The notes beneath the pieces were generated by a model, which worked only from the letters and a program-made list of their open reading frames with translations, ran no database searches and was not told the DNA's origin. A program made the translations under genes and the position numbers. From an uncultured Flavobacteriales bacterium (GTDB lineage Bacteria > Bacteroidota > Bacteroidia > Flavobacteriales_G > Salibacteraceae): 64,000 bases of DNA. The stretch is from positions 126,001 to 190,000 of the forward strand of contig CALSRO010000004.1 in assembly GCA_943788775.1 (NCBI GenBank), in the 5' to 3' direction. This document shows positions 22,570-31,444 of the stretch, piece by piece; the stretch's first letter is position 1; every line of letters begins with the position of its first letter.

Positions 22570-24987
22570 ATGTTCAAAAGAGGCACCCTCCTTTTTATAT
22601 TAAGTCTTGCACAAATGATGGGCATTGCTCAATCAGAAAAGAAGACGATTCCAGCTACGCGGGCCTCTAATGAAATCAAGATTGATGGTATGTTGGACGA
22701 TGAAGCTTGGGCAAATGCTCCTGTAGCCAAAGATTTTATTATGTATGAGCCTGAAAACGGAGCAGCGGAATTACCAGGTTTTGAAACGGAGATTCGTGTA
22801 CTCTATACAGACAATGCGGTCTATATCGGAGCAACGATGAAAGATCCAAACCCTGACAGCATTCTCACGCAAATCACCCAACGAGATGTCTATAACCAGA
22901 ACTGTGATTGGCTGGGCTTCTTCATTAACCCATACAACGATGGATTGAGTGATTTCAATTTTTGGGTGACGGCCGCGGGCACTCAGAGTGACGCCAAGAC
23001 CACTGTAAATGGAGATGACTTTAGCCTAAACTCCGTGTGGAAGAGCGAAGTTAAAATCACCGAGGAAGGTTGGGTAATGGAGGCAGAAATTCCTTACATC
23101 GCCTTACGTTTTCCAGAAACCCCTGTGGCCGATTGGGGACTAAATTTCATGCGAAGCATCAGACGAATTCGTAAAACCTACTCTTGGAATTTCTTGGATT
23201 TGGCATCGGGCAATCGATTGGAATACCAATGTGGTTTGCTCACTGGCATGAGCGACATCGATCCTCCCGTTCGTTTGTCTGTTATGCCCTATGTTTCTAC
23301 CTATGTTGACGACTTTAACGGTGCGACCACCTTTGATGTAAACGCTGGTCTTGATTTAAAATACGGATTGAATGAAAGCTTTACGCTTGACATGACACTC
23401 ATTCCAGATTTCGGCCAGGTAGCTTACGACCCTCAGTTTTTAAACCTCAGTCCTTTTGAAAACCAATTTGATGAAAACCGACAATTCTTTACGGAGGGAA
23501 CCGAGCTGTTCAACATTGGAAATCTCCTTTACACTCGGAGAATCGGTGGTGCACCTAAGAACATACAAGGGGTTGACTTAAATACAAATGATAGCGTAGA
23601 AATCAGACAAGAATACACGCGCCTACTTAATGCAACCAAAATCTCTGGACGAACAAAAAAGAATCTTGGAATCGGAGTTTTGAACTCGATAGCCGCAGAT
23701 AATTTCTCCACTAGAACGGAAAACGGAGTCGAAACTGAAGTGCTCACCGAACCGCTCACCAATTATAATGCGTTGGTTTTTGATCAACGGTTTAATCGGA
23801 ATAGTTCTGTCAGTTTGGTGAATACCAATGTTCTAAGAAAAGGGGGGAGTCGAGACGCTAATGTAACGGCATTGCTCGGTTCTTTTTATTCAAAGTCAGG
23901 CGAGTATTTAGTTGATCTTGGAGCCAACCAAAGCGCTCTATTTCAAGGCGATTCAGTAGAAACAGGATATCGTGGATCTGCACGAGTTGCTGATGTTGGT
24001 GGACATTGGCGCTGGGCCGCTCAAGCTGAGTTAAAAACGGATGATTACGAAATCAATGACCTCGGTTTTCAACAAAGAAATAATGCGATTTATTATCAGG
24101 CTGAATTCGGATATCGCACGGTGAACACGGTGGGTCCATTTAACAAGTTCAGTCATGATCTCGTGGCTTGGTATCAGTTTTTGTATAACCCCTATCGCTA
24201 CGAGGAGACTGTTATATCCTATAGAGGATTTTTCTTAACCCGAAGCTTTTTTGCCTTTGGTTTGAACGCTGCCATGACACCCAATGATGTATACAATTAT
24301 TTTGAACCACGAGAAGCAGGTCGGTGGTTTAAGGGGCCTGCACAAAGGAGTGTAGGCGGATTCATTTCATCTGATTACAGACGGATTCTAGCGATAGACG
24401 CACGTGGCACATATTTCTGGTGGAACCGACTTGGAAAAACCGAAACAACCTTTGAAGTTGAACCACGAATCCGCTTGGGTGATCACTTCTTTGCTATCCC
24501 ACTCTTTAGAATTGTAGATGCAAATAACGATTATGGATACGCTCCTGATAATGATCCAAATAACATCCACTTTGGTAGAAGAAACACGTTGACCATCACA
24601 AATTCTATTGACGCTCAATATGTCTTTACCCCAAAATCATCTTTGTCGTTGATTCTAAGACATACTTATACCGATGTGGACTTCCTGGACTTTTATCTCT
24701 TGGAAAAAGATGGAAACCTCACATCCACGCCCCTAGGTGGAGTGAACGATCTCAACTTCAACGCCTTTAATATTGACCTGAAATACGCATGGTGGTTTGC
24801 TCCAGGAAGCGAATTGGTAATCTTATATAGACAAGCAGTTGCCGCTGCAGGCAACACCGTTGGCCTATCTTATTATCAAAACTTGGATGGAACCTTCGAT
24901 TCGCCTGTTCAGAACAATATCTCCATAAGGTTCACGTATTTCTTGGATTATATGACCACCAAGAATCGACTGAGCAAAAAAAGCTAG
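22570..24987 (+). CDS. DUF5916 outer-membrane protein with N-terminal family 9 carbohydrate-binding-like domain
   Basis: An 805-residue exported protein. A signal peptide (MFKRGTLLFILSLAQMMGIA) is followed by a CBM9-like beta-sandwich (residues about 30-215: IKIDGMLDDEAWANAPVAKD, EIRVLYTDNAVYIGATMKD). From about residue 230 to the end is a long beta-barrel-like DUF5916 region (FTLDMTLIPDFGQVAYDPQF, NQFDENRQFFTEGTELFNIG), ending ISIRFTYFLDYMTTKNRLSK. This domain pair is common in Bacteroidota. The function is not established; an outer-membrane location with a ligand-binding head is inferred. It is convergent with the desaturase gene. Confidence 0.88.
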   Translation: MFKRGTLLFILSLAQMMGIAQSEKKTIPATRASNEIKIDGMLDDEAWANAPVAKDFIMYEPENGAAELPGFETEIRVLYTDNAVYIGATMKDPNPDSILTQITQRDVYNQNCDWLGFFINPYNDGLSDFNFWVTAAGTQSDAKTTVNGDDFSLNSVWKSEVKITEEGWVMEAEIPYIALRFPETPVADWGLNFMRSIRRIRKTYSWNFLDLASGNRLEYQCGLLTGMSDIDPPVRLSVMPYVSTYVDDFNGATTFDVNAGLDLKYGLNESFTLDMTLIPDFGQVAYDPQFLNLSPFENQFDENRQFFTEGTELFNIGNLLYTRRIGGAPKNIQGVDLNTNDSVEIRQEYTRLLNATKISGRTKKNLGIGVLNSIAADNFSTRTENGVETEVLTEPLTNYNALVFDQRFNRNSSVSLVNTNVLRKGGSRDANVTALLGSFYSKSGEYLVDLGANQSALFQGDSVETGYRGSARVADVGGHWRWAAQAELKTDDYEINDLGFQQRNNAIYYQAEFGYRTVNTVGPFNKFSHDLVAWYQFLYNPYRYEETVISYRGFFLTRSFFAFGLNAAMTPNDVYNYFEPREAGRWFKGPAQRSVGGFISSDYRRILAIDARGTYFWWNRLGKTETTFEVEPRIRLGDHFFAIPLFRIVDANNDYGYAPDNDPNNIHFGRRNTLTITNSIDAQYVFTPKSSLSLILRHTYTDVDFLDFYLLEKDGNLTSTPLGGVNDLNFNAFNIDLKYAWWFAPGSELVILYRQAVAAAGNTVGLSYYQNLDGTFDSPVQNNISIRFTYFLDYMTTKNRLSKKS

Positions 24988-25002
24988 TGCTCAACGCTAG
25001 CT
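24976..25002 (-). terminator. Terminator hairpin spanning two convergent stop codons
   Basis: The stem AGCTAG (24982-24987) pairs with CTAGCT (24997-25002). Each arm contains the TAG stop of one of the convergent genes. On the minus strand the hairpin is followed by a run of at least six T, so it should end the desaturase transcript; the plus strand lacks a T-run. Confidence 0.55.
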
Positions 25003-25977
25003 ATAAATCTCTCGATAGGAAATCATTCTATTCAATTCTGGGTCCCATACTTTCAATCTTAAACACCTCCAGATTTCCATCAAATTGAGAGAGGTGGGCT
25101 TTGCCTGCTGAAATTCTGGCATCTCGTCATAGACATCTTTCAATCTGTAAAAAGGTATCCGAGCGTTGGTATGATGAATATGATGAAACCCAATGTTTGC
25201 AGTAAACCATTGCATCAGTGGGTTCATTCTCATGTAACTTGAGGATTGCAAAGCAGCTCCGATATAGGTCCAGCCATCTTGATTGGCAAAGGTCACGGAT
25301 GGAAAATTGTGTTGTGCATAAAACAGGTAGGAGCCTAATCCGCTTGAAATTACACTAGGAACGAGAAAGACAATCAAAAAAGTTTGCCATCCAAAGGTCA
25401 CCAAAGCGGTTATGCCAATTCCATAGTGAAACAACAACGCAAGCGCTGAATCCCAGTGCTTGGATGGATTTCGAATCAGAGACAAAATGCACATACCCCA
25501 TGCAAAGGCAAAAATGTATCCTGCGGCAATGGTGAGAGGATGACGAATAAAAAGGTATGTGATACGTTCCTGCGATGTTAGACTAAGAAACTTCTCCTTG
25601 GTGACTATCGGAAACGACCCGATGCTTGACGAAAACAACTTGGAATTATGATTGTGATGATAATCATGCGAGCGTTTCCAAATGCTTGGAGGGTTCAATG
25701 CATATAATCCAAAAAGCGTGAAAATCACCTTCGCTATCCACGAATCTTTCAAGATGGTATGATGCAAATAGTCATGATAAATGATAAACATGCGCACCAA
25801 CAAAAGCCCTGCTATTATGCTAAACAATATCCTGAGGAGCATATTCCAGGGATAATAACCTCCAGCAAATGCCGCCAATAGCAGCAGACCAGTCGAAATG
25901 GTGTGAAACCAACTCTTTGCTCGATCTTCCTTCGCGTATTGCTTTGTAGCTAATATGAGGTCTATACCTTCTCGCAT
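24997..25977 (-). CDS. Fatty acid desaturase family protein
   Basis: A 326-residue integral membrane di-iron enzyme. The three histidine boxes are visible: HDYLHH (residues 68-73), HDYHHNH (104-110) and HHIHH (265-269), with AQHNF at 221-225. Four or more membrane helices lie around them. It would introduce a double bond into, or hydroxylate, an acyl or isoprenoid chain; the substrate is unknown. The ATG at 25977 sits two bases after the stop of the LpxL-like acyltransferase gene, which points to coupled expression and a shared role in lipid modification. The frame continues upstream inside that gene but without the family's N-terminus. Confidence 0.9.
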   Translation of the reverse strand: MREGIDLILATKQYAKEDRAKSWFHTISTGLLLLAAFAGGYYPWNMLLRILFSIIAGLLLVRMFIIYHDYLHHTILKDSWIAKVIFTLFGLYALNPPSIWKRSHDYHHNHNSKLFSSSIGSFPIVTKEKFLSLTSQERITYLFIRHPLTIAAGYIFAFAWGMCILSLIRNPSKHWDSALALLFHYGIGITALVTFGWQTFLIVFLVPSVISSGLGSYLFYAQHNFPSVTFANQDGWTYIGAALQSSSYMRMNPLMQWFTANIGFHHIHHTNARIPFYRLKDVYDEMPEFQQAKPTSLNLMEIWRCLRLKVWDPELNRMISYREIYS

Positions 25978-25979
25978 AC

Positions 25980-26852
25980 CTATGCATTGGGACGTTTGTG
26001 CTTCCAGCGTTTGTGCGTCCAAAGCCAATACTCTGGCATTTCGTGAATATCTTTTTCTAATCGCTGTGTAAACCGTTCTACGATTTCTTCGGCTGAAACC
26101 ATGCTAGGGTCCGCTACCAAATCCTCCAAAGAGATTTCATAATATCCCCTATCCCTTCTTTTAATGCTCACATACACCACAGGATAGTTCATCTTCTTGG
26201 CAATCTTACCCGTACCTATAAAAACGGGAGTGTCTTGATTCATAAATTCCATCCAATGTGCTCCTTTTGGCGAAGGTGTTTGATCGGCAATAAACGCAGT
26301 AGCTGTAACCTTTTCCCTGTCTCGTATCATTCCTCTCAACGTATCTTTCATAGCATACAATCCATTACCTAGGCGGGTTCTCATTTTATAAATGAGTCCG
26401 TTAAAATGCTTGTTTTTCAATGGATGATAGATAACAAACAATTGATGAAGCGGTTCAATTGCAAACCTGGCTCCTCCTAATTCCCAGTTTCCAAAATGAC
26501 CCATTACAATGACAATGCTTTGCTTTTGAGAATAATAATTTTCAAACAGCTCCATGCTAGCAAATGACAGTCGCTTTTTAAGTGTCGATTCAGAAATCGT
26601 TAAACTCTTTACTGTCTCTAGAATCAAGTCACAGAAATATCGATAAAACTTGTGCTCAATCGATTTTAACTCTGCGATTGACTTTTCTGGAAATGCATTT
26701 TTGAGGTTTGCCATTACCACTTTTCTTCGATAACCGAACACGTGATAGATCAAAACAAATATGAAATCAGACAGGCCATAGAGCATCCAAAATGGCATCA
26801 ATGAAATGGCATATATCAGAGGAAGTGTTATGTAATATCCAATGGCGCTCAA
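25980..26852 (-). CDS. LpxL/HtrB-like lysophospholipid acyltransferase
   Basis: A 290-residue inner-membrane acyltransferase of the lipid A late-acylation family. An N-terminal hydrophobic region (YYITLPLIYAISLMPFWMLY) is followed by the catalytic HX4E motif in VMGHFGNWELGG (His119, Glu124). Further conserved blocks are FIADQTPSPKGAHWMEFMNQ and FIGTGKIAKKMNYPVVYVSI. It transfers a secondary acyl chain to lipid A or a related lipid (ornithine and other aminolipids are alternatives in Bacteroidota). The start TTG at 26852 overlaps the trmB stop as TTGA. Confidence 0.88.
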   Translation of the reverse strand: MSAIGYYITLPLIYAISLMPFWMLYGLSDFIFVLIYHVFGYRRKVVMANLKNAFPEKSIAELKSIEHKFYRYFCDLILETVKSLTISESTLKKRLSFASMELFENYYSQKQSIVIVMGHFGNWELGGARFAIEPLHQLFVIYHPLKNKHFNGLIYKMRTRLGNGLYAMKDTLRGMIRDREKVTATAFIADQTPSPKGAHWMEFMNQDTPVFIGTGKIAKKMNYPVVYVSIKRRDRGYYEISLEDLVADPSMVSAEEIVERFTQRLEKDIHEMPEYWLWTHKRWKHKRPNA

Positions 26853-27562
26853 CTGTTCTCTTTCTTAAACTGATAACTCAGGAACTTGATTTTCTTGCCT
26901 TGCTCCAACCACATTTGTTCATAGAAGGTACGAATATTCAACACCTTTTGCATGGTTTCATCAAAGCTCTTTATACCTACTTCATACAATTGATCGGTAT
27001 CATCCCTCATGTTGAATGACATCCCATTTTGTGATTTGTTGAATTCAGGTATTGACTCCTCTTTGGTGAAGTCATACAGATCATCGCTATCCGATTTTAG
27101 GTTTAATAGACCGCCCGGTTTCAGAACCTTGATATATCGATGGAGGAATAATTCGCTGGTAAGGCGCTTCCTTGGCTTCCCGATTTGTGGATCAGCAAAC
27201 AGAATCCAAATTTCACTGATCTCGTTTTTCGCAAAGAATGAATTGATGAAGTCAATTTTAGTCCGGATGAAACGGACGTTGGTCAAACCTTTTTCTTGAA
27301 CTTCTTTGGCTCCAGAGAAAATTCGAGCACCCTTTATGTCCATTCCGATAAAGTTCTTGTCAGGGTATATTTCAGCCATACCCACCGAATACTCTCCTTT
27401 ACCACAAGCCAATTCGAGCACAATGGGATTATCGTTTCCAAACTCCTCATTCCACTTTCCCTTGAGGTGGAAATCTGCATTTAAAACCTCCTCATTCTTA
27501 GGTTGAATGACATGAGTAAATGTCTCGTTTTGTGCGAATTTTTTAAGCTTGTTTTTGCCCAT
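26849..27562 (-). CDS. trmB: tRNA (guanine-N7-)-methyltransferase TrmB
   Basis: A 237-residue SAM-dependent methyltransferase that forms m7G46 in tRNA. The SAM-binding motif is IVLELACGKGEYSVGMAEIY and the second is NFIGMDIKGARIFSGAKEV. The signature IWILFADPQIGKPRKRLTS corresponds to the family's FPDPWPKKRH block. KVLKPGGLLNLKSDSDDLYD follows. The ATG at 27562 gives the usual basic N-terminus MGKNKLKKFAQNETF. It leads a three-gene unit with the acyltransferase and desaturase (4-bp overlap, then a 2-bp gap). Confidence 0.95.
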   Translation of the reverse strand: MGKNKLKKFAQNETFTHVIQPKNEEVLNADFHLKGKWNEEFGNDNPIVLELACGKGEYSVGMAEIYPDKNFIGMDIKGARIFSGAKEVQEKGLTNVRFIRTKIDFINSFFAKNEISEIWILFADPQIGKPRKRLTSELFLHRYIKVLKPGGLLNLKSDSDDLYDFTKEESIPEFNKSQNGMSFNMRDDTDQLYEVGIKSFDETMQKVLNIRTFYEQMWLEQGKKIKFLSYQFKKENS

Positions 27563-27619
27563 GGACTCTTTACGTTTCGGTCGGGCAAAGGTGTGGATTG
27601 ATTTCTTTCTTTTGATGCT

Positions 27620-28546
27620 GTGTCGAAACGGGTTTTAATAGCTCCCCTTCATTGGGGATTAGGTCACGCCACCCGGTGTGTTCCGATCATCCGTGAGCAA
27701 TTAAAACTGGGGAATGAAGTAATTATTTCAGCAAATAGTGGACCTCGAAAGCTAATAGAAGCACAATTTCCTTCATTGACTTTTGTTGATATTCCATTTA
27801 TGGAAATCACCTATCCTAAAGATGGGAACATGGTAGGTCATTTTTTCTGGCAAGGACCCAAGTTGATTCACAGCATTTGGCGAGAACATCAAATGCTTAA
27901 ACGCATTATTCAAACTGAAAAGATTGATCTTGTTATTTCTGATTCTCGATTTGGACTTTGGTCTAAAAAGGTCAAGAGCATTTTTATTACTCATCAAGTC
28001 CAAATCCTTAGTCCTCGATTTCAATGGGTCATTAACCTTTTGAATCGTTGGATCATGTCAAAATATGATGAAGTATGGATTCCAGATTACGAGCAAGCTC
28101 CGGGCCTTGCCGGAGTGCTTTCTCACCCAGTAAACTTACCGAAACACGCCAAATACATTGGGCCTAAAAGTCGATTTAATGACCCCTTGGAAAGGGTAGA
28201 TGTGAAGTATAAAAACTTGGGGATTGCGAGCGGGCCTGAACCACAGCGATCGCTATTTGAAGCCGAGTTGGCGCGAAGATTCATTGAATCAGACGAAGTT
28301 TCTCTTCTTTTGAGGGGAAAGCCCAATGAAAATGACATAAAGGATATTGGTAAGCTTAAAATCGTTCCGCATTTAAAGGATGATGCGTTTTTGGCTGCGC
28401 TTTCTCAGTCAGAAAAGGTGATATGCAGAAGTGGGTATAGCACCATCATGGATCTTCATATTCTGGGCGTAGAAGCTGAGTTCCACCCTACGCCAGGGCA
28501 AACGGAACAAGAATATTTAGCTGGTCTTCACACTAAGATGGATTAG
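27620..28546 (+). CDS. MurG-like GT-B glycosyltransferase
   Basis: A 308-residue protein starting KRVLIAPLHWGLGHATRCVP, the glycine-rich acceptor-domain loop of GT-B enzymes. KLGNEVIISANSGPRKLIEA comes next. The C-terminal half carries the donor-site pattern VICRSGYSTIMDLHILGVEA and then FHPTPGQTEQEYLA, as in UDP-sugar transferases of the MurG/GT28 group. It is shorter than MurG and lacks an obvious membrane helix. The substrate is unknown. The GTG at 27620 is the only reasonable start. It is convergent with, and overlaps by 4 bp, the GSCFA gene. Confidence 0.8.
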   Translation: MSKRVLIAPLHWGLGHATRCVPIIREQLKLGNEVIISANSGPRKLIEAQFPSLTFVDIPFMEITYPKDGNMVGHFFWQGPKLIHSIWREHQMLKRIIQTEKIDLVISDSRFGLWSKKVKSIFITHQVQILSPRFQWVINLLNRWIMSKYDEVWIPDYEQAPGLAGVLSHPVNLPKHAKYIGPKSRFNDPLERVDVKYKNLGIASGPEPQRSLFEAELARRFIESDEVSLLLRGKPNENDIKDIGKLKIVPHLKDDAFLAALSQSEKVICRSGYSTIMDLHILGVEAEFHPTPGQTEQEYLAGLHTKMD

Positions 28547-29532
28547 AGAACCCATGCTTCGAATCGTTCGCGCTCAACCTTGAAATTCAAAGCGGGATGC
28601 TTGGCTTCCAATTCGTCAATTAATTCCACTTGCTTCCGAAGAAAACGCTGAAATGAGTTGCTCTCTGGGTCCATGGGTCGGTGATTTGCAGCCTCAGCAA
28701 TGGCCTTCAACTCTTTACAGAGTGAAGCGGTTTCTTCCGTGAAAAAGCTTTCCATAAATTTCTCCCAGATGTAATGGATAGCCTGCGGGGTAGGATGCAA
28801 CATATCCTGACCATAAAAACGATAATCCCGCAAATCATCCATCATAAACTCATAGGATGGGAAGTAATGACAACTTTCAAATTCATCCACCACCTCGTGA
28901 ATCGCGCTGTTCAGAATAGACTTGCTCCGCTGGTTTTCGATCGCCCCATCTTTCCAGTGCCTCACGGGACTTACTGTAAAAACAATTTGAGCGTTTATCT
29001 TTTTTGCGGCCAGAAACTCAGGAATGTGGCGCAGAATAAGATGTACATCCTGAAAACTCAGCAACTGCTTTTCAAATTCTGTGTTCGGAATTTTGTGGCA
29101 ATTCGCTACAATGTGATTGCGCTCCTTGTGATTATACACCCAAGCCGAACCAAGGGTGATAAAAATGTAATTCGCACTTTTTATTCCATCTCTCCCCTTC
29201 GCCAGGTTCTGGTTGATTTCGTCTAGCGTTTCTTTTGGAGACTTTTTGTTAAATGACCCATGATGATCCAAACTCACCCAGTGTTCGTTGACTTTGAGCA
29301 ATTCACTTTCAGTGTAAGGTCGATCATTTAACATCCGCTCCAGTGCATTCATGATTGAAAACGGATTGAAAAGAATGCCAAAAGGATTCACTGTAACGTC
29401 AAACTTCTGGCTTTGCATCAGCTCCCCAATATTCTCGGTAAAGCACGAACCAAGCATTACAACTTGATCACCATGACTAATGTGAAATGGAAATTTGGGA
29501 GCGGTAATATTGGTTCGGAAACTATCCATCAT
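28543..29532 (-). CDS. GSCFA domain-containing protein
   Basis: A 329-residue protein with the namesake motif VVMLGSCFTENIGELMQ (residues about 24-40). Further family blocks are FITLGSAWVYNHKERNHIVA, IVFTVSPVRHWKDGAIENQR and YRFYGQDMLHPTPQAIHYIW. The domain is related in pattern to SGNH-type esterases (Ser in GSC, Asp/His near DMLHP), but its reaction is not known to me. It starts 8 bp after the histidine kinase stop on the same strand, so it is probably cotranscribed with the PhoB/PhoR-like pair. No signal peptide is visible. Confidence 0.9.
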   Translation of the reverse strand: MMDSFRTNITAPKFPFHISHGDQVVMLGSCFTENIGELMQSQKFDVTVNPFGILFNPFSIMNALERMLNDRPYTESELLKVNEHWVSLDHHGSFNKKSPKETLDEINQNLAKGRDGIKSANYIFITLGSAWVYNHKERNHIVANCHKIPNTEFEKQLLSFQDVHLILRHIPEFLAAKKINAQIVFTVSPVRHWKDGAIENQRSKSILNSAIHEVVDEFESCHYFPSYEFMMDDLRDYRFYGQDMLHPTPQAIHYIWEKFMESFFTEETASLCKELKAIAEAANHRPMDPESNSFQRFLRKQVELIDELEAKHPALNFKVERERFEAWVL

Positions 29533-29540
29533 TTGATGTC

Positions 29541-30566
29541 TTACTTAGCCTTTTCTAAAGTAAATGAAAAGGTAGTGCCTTCTCCTAAGACACTGTGGAC
29601 ATTGATAGATTGGCCATGAGACTCCAAAATATGTTTGCAAATAGCCAGGCCAAGGCCAGTTCCTCCCTCATTTCGTGATCTACTCTTGTCAACACGGTAG
29701 AACCGTTCAAAAAGTCTTGGGAGGTGTTCTTCATCAATTCCAATACCATTGTCTTTGACCTCTACCAAAATATGGTTAGGTGTATCCGAAAAAGTAACCA
29801 CACAATGACCGTCCTTTTTACCATAATAAATGGCGTTCATCACAAGATTAGTGACCACTTGCAAAATCTTATCCTTATTGGCTTTCACCAAAATGGGACG
29901 ATCGTACGTTTTGACAAATTTCAGTCTGATGGATTTCTTCTTTGCTCTCAACTCTAGGAGTGAAAACACTTCTTCCACGAGGTCCACAATGTTTACTCGA
30001 TCCAATTGCAATGAATCCTGATCCGTTTCGATGTTTGCAATTTCAGACAAATCTTTGACTAAAACAGTCAGTCTTTCTAAGTTCTTATCCGCCCTGGCTA
30101 AGTAATCATAATTAATCTTTGGGTCCTCCAAGCCCCCTTCAAGTAAGGTGTCAATGTAGCCCTGTATGCTGAACAATGGAGTTCGAAGTTCGTGTGCTAA
30201 GTTGCCCACAAAATCCCTCCTGAACTGCGCCTGTTGTTTCAGGCTTGTGATTTCTGCCTGCCTAGTATGTGCCCACTTTTCAGCCTGTTGCTGAACGATT
30301 TCCAGCGGAGGGCGTTTCATGAATTGATCCGTTTTCCGGGTGAAAATTATGCGATAAATCACCTTGATTTTATCGATAACAACCCGTTCAACCAACCAGG
30401 ATACAACGATAAAAATCAATAGTCCAAGCAAAAATGCAACCCCAGCTGTGGTTAAGATCGATGAACTAATGGCAACTTTACTTGCCAAAAACATTGCCGT
30501 AAAACAAAAAACTGCTGAAACGATTCCAGCTACTGCAGCCAATTGCTTTGAAGAATTGATTTTCAT
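29541..30566 (-). CDS. PhoR-like sensor histidine kinase
   Basis: A 341-residue membrane kinase. Two N-terminal helices (residues about 8-32 and 38-62) enclose almost no periplasmic loop, as in PhoR-type kinases that sense inside the membrane or through partners. The H-box is FVGNLAHELRTPLFSIQGYI, the N-box NLVMNAIYYGKKDG, then DNGIGIDEEHLPRLFERFYR and GGTGLGLAICKHILESHG. It would phosphorylate the adjacent response regulator, whose stop lies 10 bp upstream. The ATG at 30566 starts the membrane part; the frame extends further upstream inside the regulator gene. Assignment to phosphate sensing comes from the neighbouring phosphate genes. Confidence 0.9.
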   Translation of the reverse strand: MKINSSKQLAAVAGIVSAVFCFTAMFLASKVAISSSILTTAGVAFLLGLLIFIVVSWLVERVVIDKIKVIYRIIFTRKTDQFMKRPPLEIVQQQAEKWAHTRQAEITSLKQQAQFRRDFVGNLAHELRTPLFSIQGYIDTLLEGGLEDPKINYDYLARADKNLERLTVLVKDLSEIANIETDQDSLQLDRVNIVDLVEEVFSLLELRAKKKSIRLKFVKTYDRPILVKANKDKILQVVTNLVMNAIYYGKKDGHCVVTFSDTPNHILVEVKDNGIGIDEEHLPRLFERFYRVDKSRSRNEGGTGLGLAICKHILESHGQSINVHSVLGEGTTFSFTLEKAK

Positions 30567-30576
30567 AAAATTCGAA

Positions 30577-31254
30577 TTACTCTTCGAATTTATACCCGAC
30601 CCCTTTGATCGTCTTGATATGCGGACTGCCAATCTTTTCTCGCAGTTTACGGATGTGCACATCGATCGTTCTATCACCCACAACCACATCGTCTCCCCAC
30701 ACAGAGGATAATATATGGTCTCTTGTAAATACTTTGCCCGGCATAGAAATCAGGAGGGCAAGTAGCTCAAACTCCTTTTTCGGTAAACTCATCTCTTGGC
30801 CATCTTTGATCACTAGATAACGATCGCGATCGATACTTAGCGACTTTAACTCCACCGGTTGATCCATTCCTGCGAAGTTCTTTCTGCGAAGCAGGGCCTT
30901 AATTCTACTCAAAAGAACTCGCGGTTTGATCGGTTTTGAAATATAGTCATCTGCTCCTGCATCAAACCCAGCTATTTGAGAATAGTCTTCGCTTCGAGCT
31001 GATAGAAAGGCAATGATAATATCACGGGTTTCTATGTTCTCTCTGAGTTGCAAACATGTTTCCATGCCATCCATCTCAGGCATCATCACGTCCAACAAAA
31101 TCAAATCAGGCTTCTTCTTTCTAGCAATATCAATTGCTGCTAGTCCATTGCTTGCCGTATAAACTTTCGCTCCTTCTTTTTTAATGTTGTAGCTGAGGAA
31201 TTCAAGGATGTCCTTTTCGTCATCTACTACTAGGATTTTTTTGTTTGCAAGCAT
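30577..31254 (-). CDS. PhoB-like OmpR-family response regulator
   Basis: A 225-residue two-domain regulator. The receiver domain has KILVVDDEKDILEFLSYNIK, the phospho-acceptor Asp in PDLILLDVMMPEMDGM and the conserved Lys in DDYISKPIKPRVLL. The winged-helix DNA-binding domain ends with SSVWGDDVVVGDRTIDVHIR and GSPHIKTIKGVGYKFEE. The ATG at 31254 gives the usual N-terminus (MLANKKILVVDDE); an upstream ATG at 31302 would add 16 atypical residues. It is divergent from the TonB receptor gene across a region with an 11-bp repeat array, so autoregulation through shared sites is likely. Confidence 0.92.
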   Translation of the reverse strand: MLANKKILVVDDEKDILEFLSYNIKKEGAKVYTASNGLAAIDIARKKKPDLILLDVMMPEMDGMETCLQLRENIETRDIIIAFLSARSEDYSQIAGFDAGADDYISKPIKPRVLLSRIKALLRRKNFAGMDQPVELKSLSIDRDRYLVIKDGQEMSLPKKEFELLALLISMPGKVFTRDHILSSVWGDDVVVGDRTIDVHIRKLREKIGSPHIKTIKGVGYKFEE

Positions 31255-31351
31255 GAGCTCTTCACCATCTGGATTAGAGCTCGAATGTAGTTTGGCAGCC
31301 ATAAAGCAAAGGTTAAAAAGTTTTTATCATAGCCTTAAGATTTAAGGTCCT

Positions 31352-31403
31352 ATGTAAAGATAATGTAAAGAGCACTTAACGAAGTCTTAACCCTGTTTTA
31401 AGG
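31352..31403 (+). promoter_or_regulatory. Array of five 11-bp-spaced half-sites (putative Pho box)
   Basis: TAA cores occur at 31355, 31366, 31377, 31388 and 31399, exactly 11 bp apart. The 8-base units are ATGTAAAG, ATGTAAAG, ACTTAACG, TCTTAACC and TTTTAAGG. PhoB (E. coli) and PhoP (B. subtilis) bind direct half-sites with this 11-bp period. The array ends about 20 bp before a -7-like box (GACATTTG, 31424-31431) of the TonB receptor gene, the position expected for activation. It lies between the regulator pair and the receptor. Confidence 0.6.
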
Positions 31404-31444
31404 ATGTGCTCATTCTCCCAACTGACATTTGAAGTCTCAATTAA

